Source of the DNA: Bacteroidaceae bacterium
Lineage (GTDB): Bacteria; Bacteroidota; Bacteroidia; Bacteroidales; Bacteroidaceae
NCBI GenBank assembly: GCA_021443405.1
Contig: JABUUA010000104.1
Span: 5,508-10,509 of the forward strand
Length of the DNA stretch: 5,002 bases
Direction of reading: 5' to 3'
Shown: positions 1 through 5,002 of the stretch, piece after piece
How the letters are laid out: each line of letters starts with the position of its first letter
Position numbering within the stretch: the first letter of the stretch is position 1
Program-made: the position numbers and the translations under genes
Notes under the pieces: generated by a model
Databases searched by the model: none
Told to the model about the DNA's origin: nothing
The model's input: the letters and a program-made list of their open reading frames with translations, nothing else

Positions 1-9
1 GGGAAAAGG

Positions 10-1644
10 TTACAGAGCGGCAATGTCGTGGTCGAAGGTGTCTTTGTTCTGCGCGCGGTTCTTCAGCATACTACGATGATTATACACCGTCTGCTGGCTG
101 CAGTTCAGCAACGTGGCAATCTTGGCCGAGTCTTTAACGCCTAACCGCACCAAGGCCAAAATGCGGAGATCGAGGTTGAGCGTGTAGGCGTCGGGCAACG
201 TGAACTGAGAATCGGGCAGCAACAAGGCGTTGGCGCGGTCCACAAAATCGGGGAACGTGCTGAGGAACGTGCGGTCGAAATTGAGGAAGAACTCGCGTGC
301 GTCCTGCTCGCTCATCCGCGACGGGTTGATGAGCTTCAGCAAATCGGCCGTCTGGTGGGCTTTCACCTTGCGTTGCACACTGAGTTGGAAAGCGTTGAGC
401 TTATTGATGTAGGCGGCGGTGAGTTCCATGAAAAGACTGATGCAACCCTCGCGCAACCGCGTCTGTTCCCGCAGCAAGGTGTTGGCTTCGTTGAGTTGCT
501 GGTTGGTGTTGTCGGCTTGTTCGTGGGCCAACTTCAGGTCGTCGTGGGCCTCTTCTATGCGGCGCCGCTCGCGCTGCAGCCGTGCCCTGCTCACCATCAG
601 CGTGACGATGGCCCCCGCCAACAGCACGGCCAACACCCCTACCGCCACGATGACCAAGTGCTGACCTCGGTTGGCCTTTGCCAACTGACGGTCGTAGTCC
701 ATCACAATCGTGGGCACCTTTCGGGCTATTTTTACCAGTCGCAGGCGATTGCCGTAGAACAAAGCGTCGTCGATGGCAAGGCGCAGATATTCGTTGGCCC
801 GCGCCTCCTCGCCTCCGTCGTGCTTGAGAGCGAGGGCCAACTCCTGGAGGGCGGCACTCTCTTTCAACTGGGCCCGCTGGTCGGATATAGCGGCGCGGAT
901 GAGGTAGTCGCGCTGCTGCCGAGCGTCGTTCTGCATACCATAGAGCACACTCAGGTTGTAGGCTGCCTGCGCACTCAGGCGTTGCTGCGGCTCGACGTGC
1001 TCATAGACGTAGCGGAAATCGGCGATGAGGCTGTCTGCGTGCCCCGTTCCCCACTGGCGACTGGCCTTCCAAAATCGGTACTCCACGCTGTGAGGCGGCA
1101 AGAGTTGCAGGATGGAGTCCTGCCATTCCGAGCCTCGTTGCCAGTAGTGCTGCGCGTAACGTCCGTCGTCGAGAAAGTCGGCCATGCAGACGTTCGCCCA
1201 CTCGGCGGTCTTGTAGTACTCCAGTTTCAGTTCCTGCGAATAGGCGTGAGTGGGCAAGGACCGTAGCAAGTCGTTCAGTTCGGTGAAATATCCGGCCGTC
1301 GCCAACAGCATGACGCGGTGCAGGTCGCAGCAGAACGAGGCCGCCGTATCGCCCACACTCACCGCCAGCGACTGCGCCTCGTCCACCACATGCATGGCGC
1401 TGTCGAACTGATAGGTAGCGTATTGCTCATACAGTTCCTCGTATAAGTAGAGTTGTTTCTCGGCAGAAATTCCCGGCGCCGTCAGGGCGTTGCGCAGCGA
1501 TTGTATGCGCGCCGCCTTCTCCTGCTCGTATTGCGGTCGCCGTGCCAACTCGTCTTCCAACTGCTCGAGCAAGGGGTTCGGGGTTTGACGGCAGGCGGTC
1601 AGCACTACACACAGGGCGACGGCAATGCGGAGAAAGGCTTTCAT
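10..1644 (-). CDS. DUF6377 family membrane-anchored transcriptional regulator
   Basis: A predicted one-component regulator of 544 residues that spans the inner membrane. Residues 1-18 (MKAFLRIAVALCVVLTAC) form a lipoprotein-type signal with lipobox LTAC and Cys18, which supports this start. Residues about 25-320 are helical with TPR-like character and should lie outside the cytoplasm as the sensing part. One strong transmembrane helix covers about 329-351, followed by a charged coiled coil to about 398. The C-terminal part (about 399-544) matches the DUF6377 pattern I know from Bacteroides and Prevotella, including FFLNFDRTFLSTFPDFV, then LDLRILALVRLGVKDSAKIA and a LuxR/GerE-like helix-turn-helix at about 503-533 (SAKIATLLNCSQQTVYNHRS). 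No histidine kinase or receiver domain is visible. It is divergent from the alpha-galactosidase gene, so control of that gene is plausible but inferred. The family call is firm; ligand and targets are unknown. No Shine-Dalgarno sequence precedes the ATG, as is usual in this phylum. Confidence 0.88.
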   Translation of the reverse strand: MKAFLRIAVALCVVLTACRQTPNPLLEQLEDELARRPQYEQEKAARIQSLRNALTAPGISAEKQLYLYEELYEQYATYQFDSAMHVVDEAQSLAVSVGDTAASFCCDLHRVMLLATAGYFTELNDLLRSLPTHAYSQELKLEYYKTAEWANVCMADFLDDGRYAQHYWQRGSEWQDSILQLLPPHSVEYRFWKASRQWGTGHADSLIADFRYVYEHVEPQQRLSAQAAYNLSVLYGMQNDARQQRDYLIRAAISDQRAQLKESAALQELALALKHDGGEEARANEYLRLAIDDALFYGNRLRLVKIARKVPTIVMDYDRQLAKANRGQHLVIVAVGVLAVLLAGAIVTLMVSRARLQRERRRIEEAHDDLKLAHEQADNTNQQLNEANTLLREQTRLREGCISLFMELTAAYINKLNAFQLSVQRKVKAHQTADLLKLINPSRMSEQDAREFFLNFDRTFLSTFPDFVDRANALLLPDSQFTLPDAYTLNLDLRILALVRLGVKDSAKIATLLNCSQQTVYNHRSMLKNRAQNKDTFDHDIAAL

Positions 1645-1666
1645 GGCGAATGATTTTATCTGACGC

Positions 1667-1674
1667 CAAAGTTA
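1667..1674 (-). promoter_or_regulatory. -7 box of the DUF6377 regulator promoter
   Basis: Read on the minus strand this is TAACTTTG, a full match to the Bacteroidetes -7 consensus TAnnTTTG, ending 22 bases upstream of the ATG at 1644. The transcript would start near 1660 and have a leader of about 15 bases. No good -33 TTTG lies at the usual 19-21 base spacing; the nearest TTG (1702-1700) is 25 bases away. Expression may therefore be weak or assisted by another protein. Confidence 0.55.
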
Positions 1675-1707
1675 GACAATTCTTTTGTATTTACCTACAC
1701 AACCAGG

Positions 1708-1737
1708 ATAAAAACTAACAATACGGTTGATTTTTAT
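1708..1737. promoter_or_regulatory. Operator-like 30-bp interrupted dyad
   Basis: The two 12-base arms are ATAAAAACTAAC (1708-1719) and GTTGATTTTTAT (1726-1737), separated by AATACG. They are perfect inverted copies at 10 of 12 positions, giving ATAAAAAnnAAC-N6-GTTnnTTTTTAT. The dyad lies between the outward-facing -7 boxes of the two divergent genes, about 34 bases upstream of the regulator's box and 77 bases upstream of the galactosidase's box. That is a natural place for a dimeric regulator to bind. No terminator role is expected because no transcript is predicted across it. Binding by the neighbouring DUF6377 protein is a guess from position. Confidence 0.45.
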
Positions 1738-1755
1738 ACTTTTATCCTTTTATTC
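1732..1755 (+). repeat. Three tandem octamers TTTTATNC
   Basis: Three head-to-tail octamers with no gap: TTTTATAC (1732-1739), TTTTATCC (1740-1747) and TTTTATTC (1748-1755). They differ only at the seventh base. An inverted copy of the middle unit, GGATAAAA, lies at 1706-1713, so the array overlaps one arm of the adjacent dyad. The array sits about 58 bases upstream of the alpha-galactosidase -7 box. It could be a multi-site binding region or a slippage-prone repeat. In AT-rich intergenic DNA, chance remains possible. Confidence 0.6.
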
Positions 1756-1790
1756 ACCACTTGTTTCGTTTACCTGAGCCTTACCGGATG

Positions 1791-1821
1791 CTGGTGAATC
1801 GACGCAAACGTCCTAACTTTG
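1791..1821 (+). promoter_or_regulatory. Promoter of the alpha-galactosidase gene, poor -33
   Basis: TAACTTTG at 1814-1821 is a full match to the Bacteroidetes -7 box and is followed by CA, as is common. The -33 position 19 bases upstream reads CTGG (1791-1794), a poor match to TTTG, which suggests dependence on an activator. Transcription would start near 1828 and give a leader of about 70 bases. The start codon at 1898 has no Shine-Dalgarno sequence but an A-rich lead-in (AACAACA). A second, weaker box, TAACTTTA at 1877-1884, lies too close to the ATG to be a likely main promoter. Confidence 0.55.
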
Positions 1822-1897
1822 CACCAGCTTCACCGGCCGACGGCTTCAACGCTGCCACGATGCATAAAACCTATCATAACTTTATATCCTAACAACA

Positions 1898-4093
1898 ATG
1901 AAACGATTTTTTATTCTCTTTCTGGTCACGACCATGACGCTGGCGGCTCATGCTGCCGCTGGCAAAACCATCCGTATCTCGACAAATGCTACCGACCTCA
2001 TCCTGCAGGTGGGCGAAAACGGACGTCTCTACCAAGCCTACTTCGGGGAACGACTGCTGAACGCCACTGAGGCCGACGCCTTCTCGTGGGAGGCAGGTCG
2101 CGGTTCCGACGGAGGTGCCACCAAACGCGGCTGGGACGTGATGAGCGGCAACGGCAACGAGGACTACTACGAGCCGGCCATCGCCATCATGCACAACGAC
2201 GGAAACCCCTCGACATACCTTTACTATGAAACGCACGTGCAAACCGCCGTGGAGGGTGGCACCGAAACCGTCGTCACGCTGAAGGACGACAAATATCCCG
2301 TCACCGTGAAGTTGCACTATGTGGCTTACACGCAGGAGAACGTGTTCAAGAGCTGGACGGAAATCGTCCACCACGAGAAGAAACCCATCAGCATGCAGCA
2401 ATACGCCTCGTCGATGCTTTACTTCTCTCACCTCAACTACTACCTCACGCAGTTTGCCTGCGACTGGGCCAAGGAGGTGCAGATGACCACGGAACAGCTC
2501 TCGGCAGGCAAGAAGGTGCTGGACACGAAGTTAGGTGTGCGGTCGTGCATGGTCATGGACCCTTTCTTCGAGGTGGGGTTCGACCAGCCGGCACAGGAGC
2601 AACAAGGCAAGGTGCTGATGGGGACACTCGGTTGGACGGGCAATTTCCGCTTTACCTTCGAGGTGGATAATGCCGGCAACCTCCGCGTCATCTCGGGCAT
2701 CAATCCCTATGCTTCCAACTACGAACTGGCTCCCGGAAAGGTTTTCACCACGCCCGAAGCCATATTCACCCTCAGCTATCACGGCACAAGCGAGGGCAGT
2801 CGTAACTTTCACGACTGGGCACGCGCCTATTCGCTGAAGGACGGACAAGGCGACCGCATGACCCTGCTCAACAACTGGGAGAACACGTATTTCGACTTCG
2901 ACCAAGAGAAGTTGAGCGGACTCATGAAGGAGGCCAAGACGCTGGGTGTGGACATGTTCCTCCTCGACGACGGTTGGTTTGGCAATGGCGACAACGCTCG
3001 CAATAGCGACCATGCGGGCCTGGGCGACTGGGACGTGAACCACGCGAAACTGCCCGGCGGTCTGCCCGCCCTTACGAAAGCCGCCGAAGATGCGGGCGTG
3101 AAGTTCGGGCTGTGGATAGAACCCGAGATGGTCAACCCGTGCTCCGAGCTCTACGCCCAGCACAAGGACTGGGTGATTGAGTATCCCAACCGCGAATCGT
3201 ACTATTACCGCAACCAACTTGTCCTCGACCTCGCCAACCCGAAAGTGCAGGACTACGTCTATGGCGTGGTGGAAAACATACTGAAGGATAACCCCGAAGT
3301 GGCTTACTTCAAGTGGGACTGCAACTCACCCATCGTGAACATCTACTCGCCTTACCTCGGCAGCAAGGGGCAGAACCAACTATACATCGACCACATTCGC
3401 GGGCTCTACAACGTGCTCGAGCGCGTAAAAAAGAACTACCCCGACACGCCCATGATGCTCTGCTCGGGCGGTGGTTCGCGTTGCGACTACGAGGCGCTGA
3501 AGTACTTCACCGAGTTCTGGTGCTCCGACGATACCGAGCCCGTGGAGCGATGCTACATACAATGGGGCTTCTCGCAGTTCTTCCCCATCAAGTCGATGTG
3601 CGCCCACGTCACCGACTGGAACCGCAAGGCGAGCATCAAGTTCCGCACCGACGTGGCCTCGATGTGCAAACTCGGCTTCGACCTCGGCCTGAAAGGACTT
3701 TCGGCTGACGAGCTCGCCTACTGCCAGCAGGCCATAAAAAACTGGAATCGTCTGAAGCCGGCCATCCTCGATGGCGACCTCTACCGCCTCGTTTCGCCCT
3801 ATGAAACCAACCACATGGCCGTGGTGGAAGTGACCAAGGATAAGAACAAAGCCGTGCTGTTCTCCTATGATCTCCACCCCCGCTTCTCCGAGAAGGTGGT
3901 GCCCGTGCGCCTGCAAGGTCTCGACCCTCAGCGCACCTATCGCGTGGAGGAAATAAACCTCATGCCCGGCCAGCAGTCGTGGATGCGAGGCAACGGCCAG
4001 ACGTTCAGCGGCGATTACCTGATGAAGGTGGGCCTCGACACCTTCAGCGCCAGCGACATGACCAGCCGCGTCGTGGAGATTACCGCCGAGTAA
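1898..4093 (+). CDS. GH36 alpha-galactosidase, exported
   Basis: A glycoside hydrolase family 36 enzyme of 731 residues, the usual full length. It should hydrolyse terminal alpha-1,6-galactose from melibiose, raffinose-family sugars or galactomannan fragments with retention of configuration. A Sec signal peptide is present (KR, then a hydrophobic core to about residue 17, with cleavage near AHA-AA at 19-21) and there is no lipobox, so the enzyme is probably periplasmic. The N-terminal beta-sandwich spans roughly 25-300, the TIM barrel about 320-640 and a C-terminal beta domain about 650-729. Family motifs are LLNNWE (323-328), LLDDGWFG (355-362), LWIEPEMVN (405-413), KWDCN (472-476) with nucleophile Asp474, CSGGG (522-526), and WCSDDTE (541-547) with acid/base Asp544. 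The 70-residue spacing of the two aspartates fits known GH36 enzymes. The gene looks intact. The divergent DUF6377 regulator may control it. The exact substrate cannot be read from sequence. Confidence 0.95.
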   Translation: MKRFFILFLVTTMTLAAHAAAGKTIRISTNATDLILQVGENGRLYQAYFGERLLNATEADAFSWEAGRGSDGGATKRGWDVMSGNGNEDYYEPAIAIMHNDGNPSTYLYYETHVQTAVEGGTETVVTLKDDKYPVTVKLHYVAYTQENVFKSWTEIVHHEKKPISMQQYASSMLYFSHLNYYLTQFACDWAKEVQMTTEQLSAGKKVLDTKLGVRSCMVMDPFFEVGFDQPAQEQQGKVLMGTLGWTGNFRFTFEVDNAGNLRVISGINPYASNYELAPGKVFTTPEAIFTLSYHGTSEGSRNFHDWARAYSLKDGQGDRMTLLNNWENTYFDFDQEKLSGLMKEAKTLGVDMFLLDDGWFGNGDNARNSDHAGLGDWDVNHAKLPGGLPALTKAAEDAGVKFGLWIEPEMVNPCSELYAQHKDWVIEYPNRESYYYRNQLVLDLANPKVQDYVYGVVENILKDNPEVAYFKWDCNSPIVNIYSPYLGSKGQNQLYIDHIRGLYNVLERVKKNYPDTPMMLCSGGGSRCDYEALKYFTEFWCSDDTEPVERCYIQWGFSQFFPIKSMCAHVTDWNRKASIKFRTDVASMCKLGFDLGLKGLSADELAYCQQAIKNWNRLKPAILDGDLYRLVSPYETNHMAVVEVTKDKNKAVLFSYDLHPRFSEKVVPVRLQGLDPQRTYRVEEINLMPGQQSWMRGNGQTFSGDYLMKVGLDTFSASDMTSRVVEITAE

Positions 4094-4113
4094 TCAATCA
4101 CGACCTCGGTATC

Positions 4114-4147
4114 TTTGGGCTCACACGTCCGCACGTGTGGGCCCAAA
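4114..4147 (+). terminator. Strong 3' hairpin after the alpha-galactosidase gene
   Basis: The arms at 4114-4128 and 4133-4147 pair over 15 base pairs with a single G-U wobble (TTTGGGC pairs with GCCCAAA, and CACACGT with ACGTGTG). The loop is CCGC. It starts 20 bases after the stop codon at 4091-4093, so it probably marks or protects the 3' end of the transcript. It is not a textbook intrinsic terminator: the T-run lies on the 5' side and the A-run on the 3' side, and what follows (CTTGCTGTTG) is only mildly T-rich. A TATCTTTG match to the -7 box at 4110-4117 overlaps the left arm but has no -33 partner, so I do not call a promoter there. Confidence 0.5.
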
Positions 4148-4320
4148 CTTGCTGTTGACAAAATGTCAAACCGCAGGTCGCTCAGACAGGCCGCAAAATA
4201 AAATTCCGTGCGGTCGTCCGCTTCTGTGCGACGACAGACGGGGATATTGTCGCTTGATAATTAGGTGTTTGGAAATCTTTGACTGGGCAAATCGGCGGAA
4301 ATGCCTAAGAAAAGCGGTAA

Positions 4321-4402
4321 AGACATGCGGTCGAATGAGCTCATTCGTCCAGACGAATCGGCATTTTTTCTTAGAAGAATCGTCAAAGACGTCCGCATGT
4401 CT
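4321..4402. repeat. 10-bp perfect inverted repeat enclosing smaller palindromes
   Basis: AGACATGCGG (4321-4330) is the exact reverse complement of CCGCATGTCT (4393-4402). Just outside, GCGGT (4314-4318) and ACCGC (4414-4418) pair again, so the symmetry extends across about 105 bases. Inside is a perfect 16-bp palindrome, CGAATGAGCTCATTCG (4332-4347), which overlaps a second dyad, ATTCGTC and GACGAAT (4343-4358). These inner pairings compete, so only one can form at a time in RNA. A small mobile element, a structured RNA or a protein-binding region would all fit. Confidence 0.55.
4339..4369 (+). terminator. Intrinsic terminator candidate with T6 tract
   Basis: Read as RNA on the plus strand, G4339-C4340-U4341 pairs with G4360-G4361-C4362 (one U-G wobble). 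After one C-C mismatch, ATTCGT (4343-4348) pairs with ACGAAT (4353-4358) around the loop CCAG. An A and six Ts (4364-4369) follow at once, which is the expected layout of a rho-independent terminator. The stem is moderate, with one mismatch. No gene ends just upstream, so it would end either read-through from the alpha-galactosidase gene or an unannotated small RNA. The T-run can also pair with CTAAGAAAA at 4305-4313. Confidence 0.45.
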
Positions 4403-4571
4403 GCTGTAGGGTCACCGCGGAACCCGACTTTTGACCACTTATCGACCCAACGTAGTCGTCCGCTCGTTCTATTTCACTCAAAATTTCGTCAGAAATCCGT
4501 CGGCAAAAAGAAAGCGAAGCGACATTACGATGAGCAAAGCGTAAGCAAAAGCGGAATTTTTGCGCTGCTTC

Positions 4572-4602
4572 TTGGCACTCTCGGAAATTCTTCGTAATTT
4601 TG
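4572..4602 (+). promoter_or_regulatory. Bacteroidetes-type promoter of the small membrane protein
   Basis: TTG at 4572-4574 is separated by 20 bases from TAATTTTG at 4595-4602, a full match to the -7 consensus TAnnTTTG at the expected spacing. This is the best promoter in the window. Transcription should begin near 4609, leaving a leader of about 25 bases before the ATG at 4635. It supports the small downstream reading frame as a real, separately expressed gene. Confidence 0.7.
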
Positions 4603-4634
4603 GGCATTATTCAACCCATTAACCACATTCAACT

Positions 4635-4826
4635 ATGCTGAAAAAGATTCTCGGTTACGCTGTCAGCATCTTGGCTACGGCCGCACTTTATGCCCTCTCC
4701 TACTGGCTCATCGGCCTCCTGATTCACATGGAAACCAACCTGCGCGACCTTGCCATCCAGAGCATTGGCTTTGCCGTCGTATTTCTTTTCTGTGAACGTT
4801 TAATCAATAGATTCTGGAAGAAGTAA
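4635..4826 (+). CDS. Small two-helix membrane protein, function unknown
   Basis: A 63-residue protein I do not recognise. It starts MLKK, then has a hydrophobic helix at about residues 7-30 (rich in Ala, Leu and Tyr), a short polar turn with His31, Glu33, Asn35, Arg37 and Asp38, a second helix at about 41-53, and a basic tail ending RFWKK. By the positive-inside rule both ends should face the cytoplasm, making an inner-membrane hairpin. The A/C-rich lead-in without a Shine-Dalgarno sequence is typical of the phylum. A well-matched promoter lies directly upstream and a strong hairpin about 60 bases downstream, so the gene is probably monocistronic. It is too small for an enzyme; a membrane-stress, assembly or accessory protein is possible, but nothing in the sequence identifies a role. 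Confidence 0.72.
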   Translation: MLKKILGYAVSILATAALYALSYWLIGLLIHMETNLRDLAIQSIGFAVVFLFCERLINRFWKK

Positions 4827-4887
4827 GCCTTTCCTCTGGACGTCTCGACCCGTTTCCCCCGTCGAACTGAGGAAAACATCTAAAGCA

Positions 4888-4921
4888 ATCGCCGCCAACA
4901 TCTCTCGATGCTGGCGGCGAT
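4888..4921. terminator. Long GC-rich hairpin downstream of the small membrane protein gene
   Basis: ATCGCCGCCA (4888-4897) pairs perfectly with TGGCGGCGAT (4912-4921). After one A-C mismatch, CATC and GATG pair around the loop TCTC, giving 14 base pairs in total. It begins 62 bases after the stop at 4824-4826. No T-tract follows on the plus strand (GACTATATAAAG). On the minus strand the following sequence is TGCTTTAGATGTTTT, modestly T-rich. It is probably a transcription end or 3' stabiliser, possibly for both directions. Confidence 0.5.
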
Positions 4922-4967
4922 GACTATATAAAGATGGAGAAATCCCAAATCGTTCATTAGGCTTCGC

Positions 4968-5000
4968 TTTGATTTCAGAACTATGGCGCGGGCACTTTTG
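4968..5000 (+). promoter_or_regulatory. Possible promoter at the right edge
   Basis: TTTG at 4968-4971 is followed after 21 bases by CACTTTTG (4993-5000) and then CA. This matches the Bacteroidetes -33/-7 layout except for the first base of the -7 box. It would serve a plus-strand gene beyond the window. A minus-strand gene ending at the TAG at 4983-4981 is an alternative for this edge; too little sequence remains to decide. Confidence 0.3.
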
Positions 5001-5002
5001 CA

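Larger units (their letters stand above)
4148..4571. other. Non-coding stretch rich in inverted repeats
   Basis: About 420 bases with no convincing gene. Reading frames of 74-98 codons cross it on both strands but overlap each other and show no recognisable domain. Visible structure includes a stem at 4213-4235 (GTCGT and CGC pairing with GCG and ACGAC around one bulged C and a six-base loop), the repeat pair TCTTTGAC (4276-4283) with GTCAAAGA (4382-4389), and CTAAGAAAA (4305-4313) with TTTTCTTAG (4366-4374). Near the right end is a purine-rich run with repeated GCGAAGCG, GCAAAGCG and GCAAAAGCG units (about 4513-4553). The pattern suits a structured RNA, a degraded mobile or repeat element, or a long 3' untranslated region. 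I cannot choose between these from one copy. Confidence 0.5.

Noticed and set aside
355..1266. 303-codon open frame on the plus strand
   Set aside because: It lies fully antisense to the DUF6377 regulator gene, whose protein has clear domains. The translated product is low-complexity in Val, Gly, Leu and Gln with no recognisable fold, as expected from a shadow frame in GC-rich coding DNA.
1889..2431. 180-codon minus-strand frame, and similar ones at 2531-3217 and 3380-3916
   Set aside because: All are antisense to the GH36 coding sequence. The GH36 motifs run continuously through these stretches, and the antisense products are rich in His, Val and Gly without any domain. They are shadows of codon bias.
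4137..4409. 90-codon plus-strand frame starting inside the hairpin
   Set aside because: Its start codon lies in the hairpin's 3' arm side, the composition is unlike the neighbouring genes, and it runs through the nested inverted repeats. No homology is recognisable.
4148..4571. CRISPR array
   Set aside because: There are repeated short words and palindromes, but no direct repeats of 23-40 bases at regular spacing and no cas genes.
4301..4597. 98-codon plus-strand frame in the intergenic stretch
   Set aside because: It is rich in Lys, Arg and Ser with no domain, crosses the inverted repeats and the T6 tract, and runs into the -33 element of the next promoter. Overlapping frames on both strands look equally good. 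If the stretch proves to be a multi-copy repeat, such frames would recur without being genes.
4383..4607. 74-codon minus-strand frame
   Set aside because: It overlaps the promoter of the small membrane protein and the repeated GCGAAGCG-type units, has no promoter of its own in a sensible place and no recognisable features.
4880..5002. Open minus-strand frame of about 40 codons entering from the right edge
   Set aside because: It would run straight through the 14-bp hairpin and end at 4880. The peptide is basic and featureless, so a chance frame is more likely than the end of a gene.

Overview
The window looks like a Bacteroidales chromosome, most probably Prevotellaceae; species is not resolved. 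The evidence is a DUF6377-type regulator, found mainly in Bacteroidetes, a periplasmic GH36 alpha-galactosidase of the Bacteroidetes kind, starts without a Shine-Dalgarno sequence, and several matches to the Bacteroidetes -7 promoter box TAnnTTTG. The genes are fairly GC-rich, and the gaps are more AT-rich.

Layout. On the minus strand, 10-1644 encodes a 544-residue membrane-anchored regulator: lipoprotein-type signal, helical sensor region, one transmembrane helix, coiled coil, and DUF6377/LuxR-like helix-turn-helix. A 253-base divergent gap (1645-1897) holds a -7 box for each gene and, between them, operator-like sequence: a 30-bp dyad and three tandem TTTTATNC octamers. On the plus strand, 1898-4093 encodes a complete exported GH36 alpha-galactosidase with both catalytic aspartates. 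A strong 15-bp hairpin lies 20 bases after its stop. The next roughly 450 bases (4148-4571) have no convincing gene but are rich in inverted repeats, including a terminator-like hairpin with a T6 tract and a 10-bp inverted repeat that encloses it. A good promoter at 4572-4602 leads into a 63-residue two-helix membrane protein (4635-4826). A long hairpin (4888-4921) and a possible promoter at the right edge (4968-5000) close the window.

How it fits together. The divergent arrangement suggests that the regulator senses a signal in the periplasm and controls the alpha-galactosidase, which would release galactose from raffinose-family or galactomannan-derived oligosaccharides in the periplasm. 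This is inferred from position. No SusC/SusD pair or transporter is visible here. The small membrane protein has its own promoter and appears to be a separate unit. I found no CRISPR array, tRNA, rRNA, transposase or defence gene. The most unexplained parts are the operator-like repeats in the divergent gap and the structured stretch at 4148-4571.
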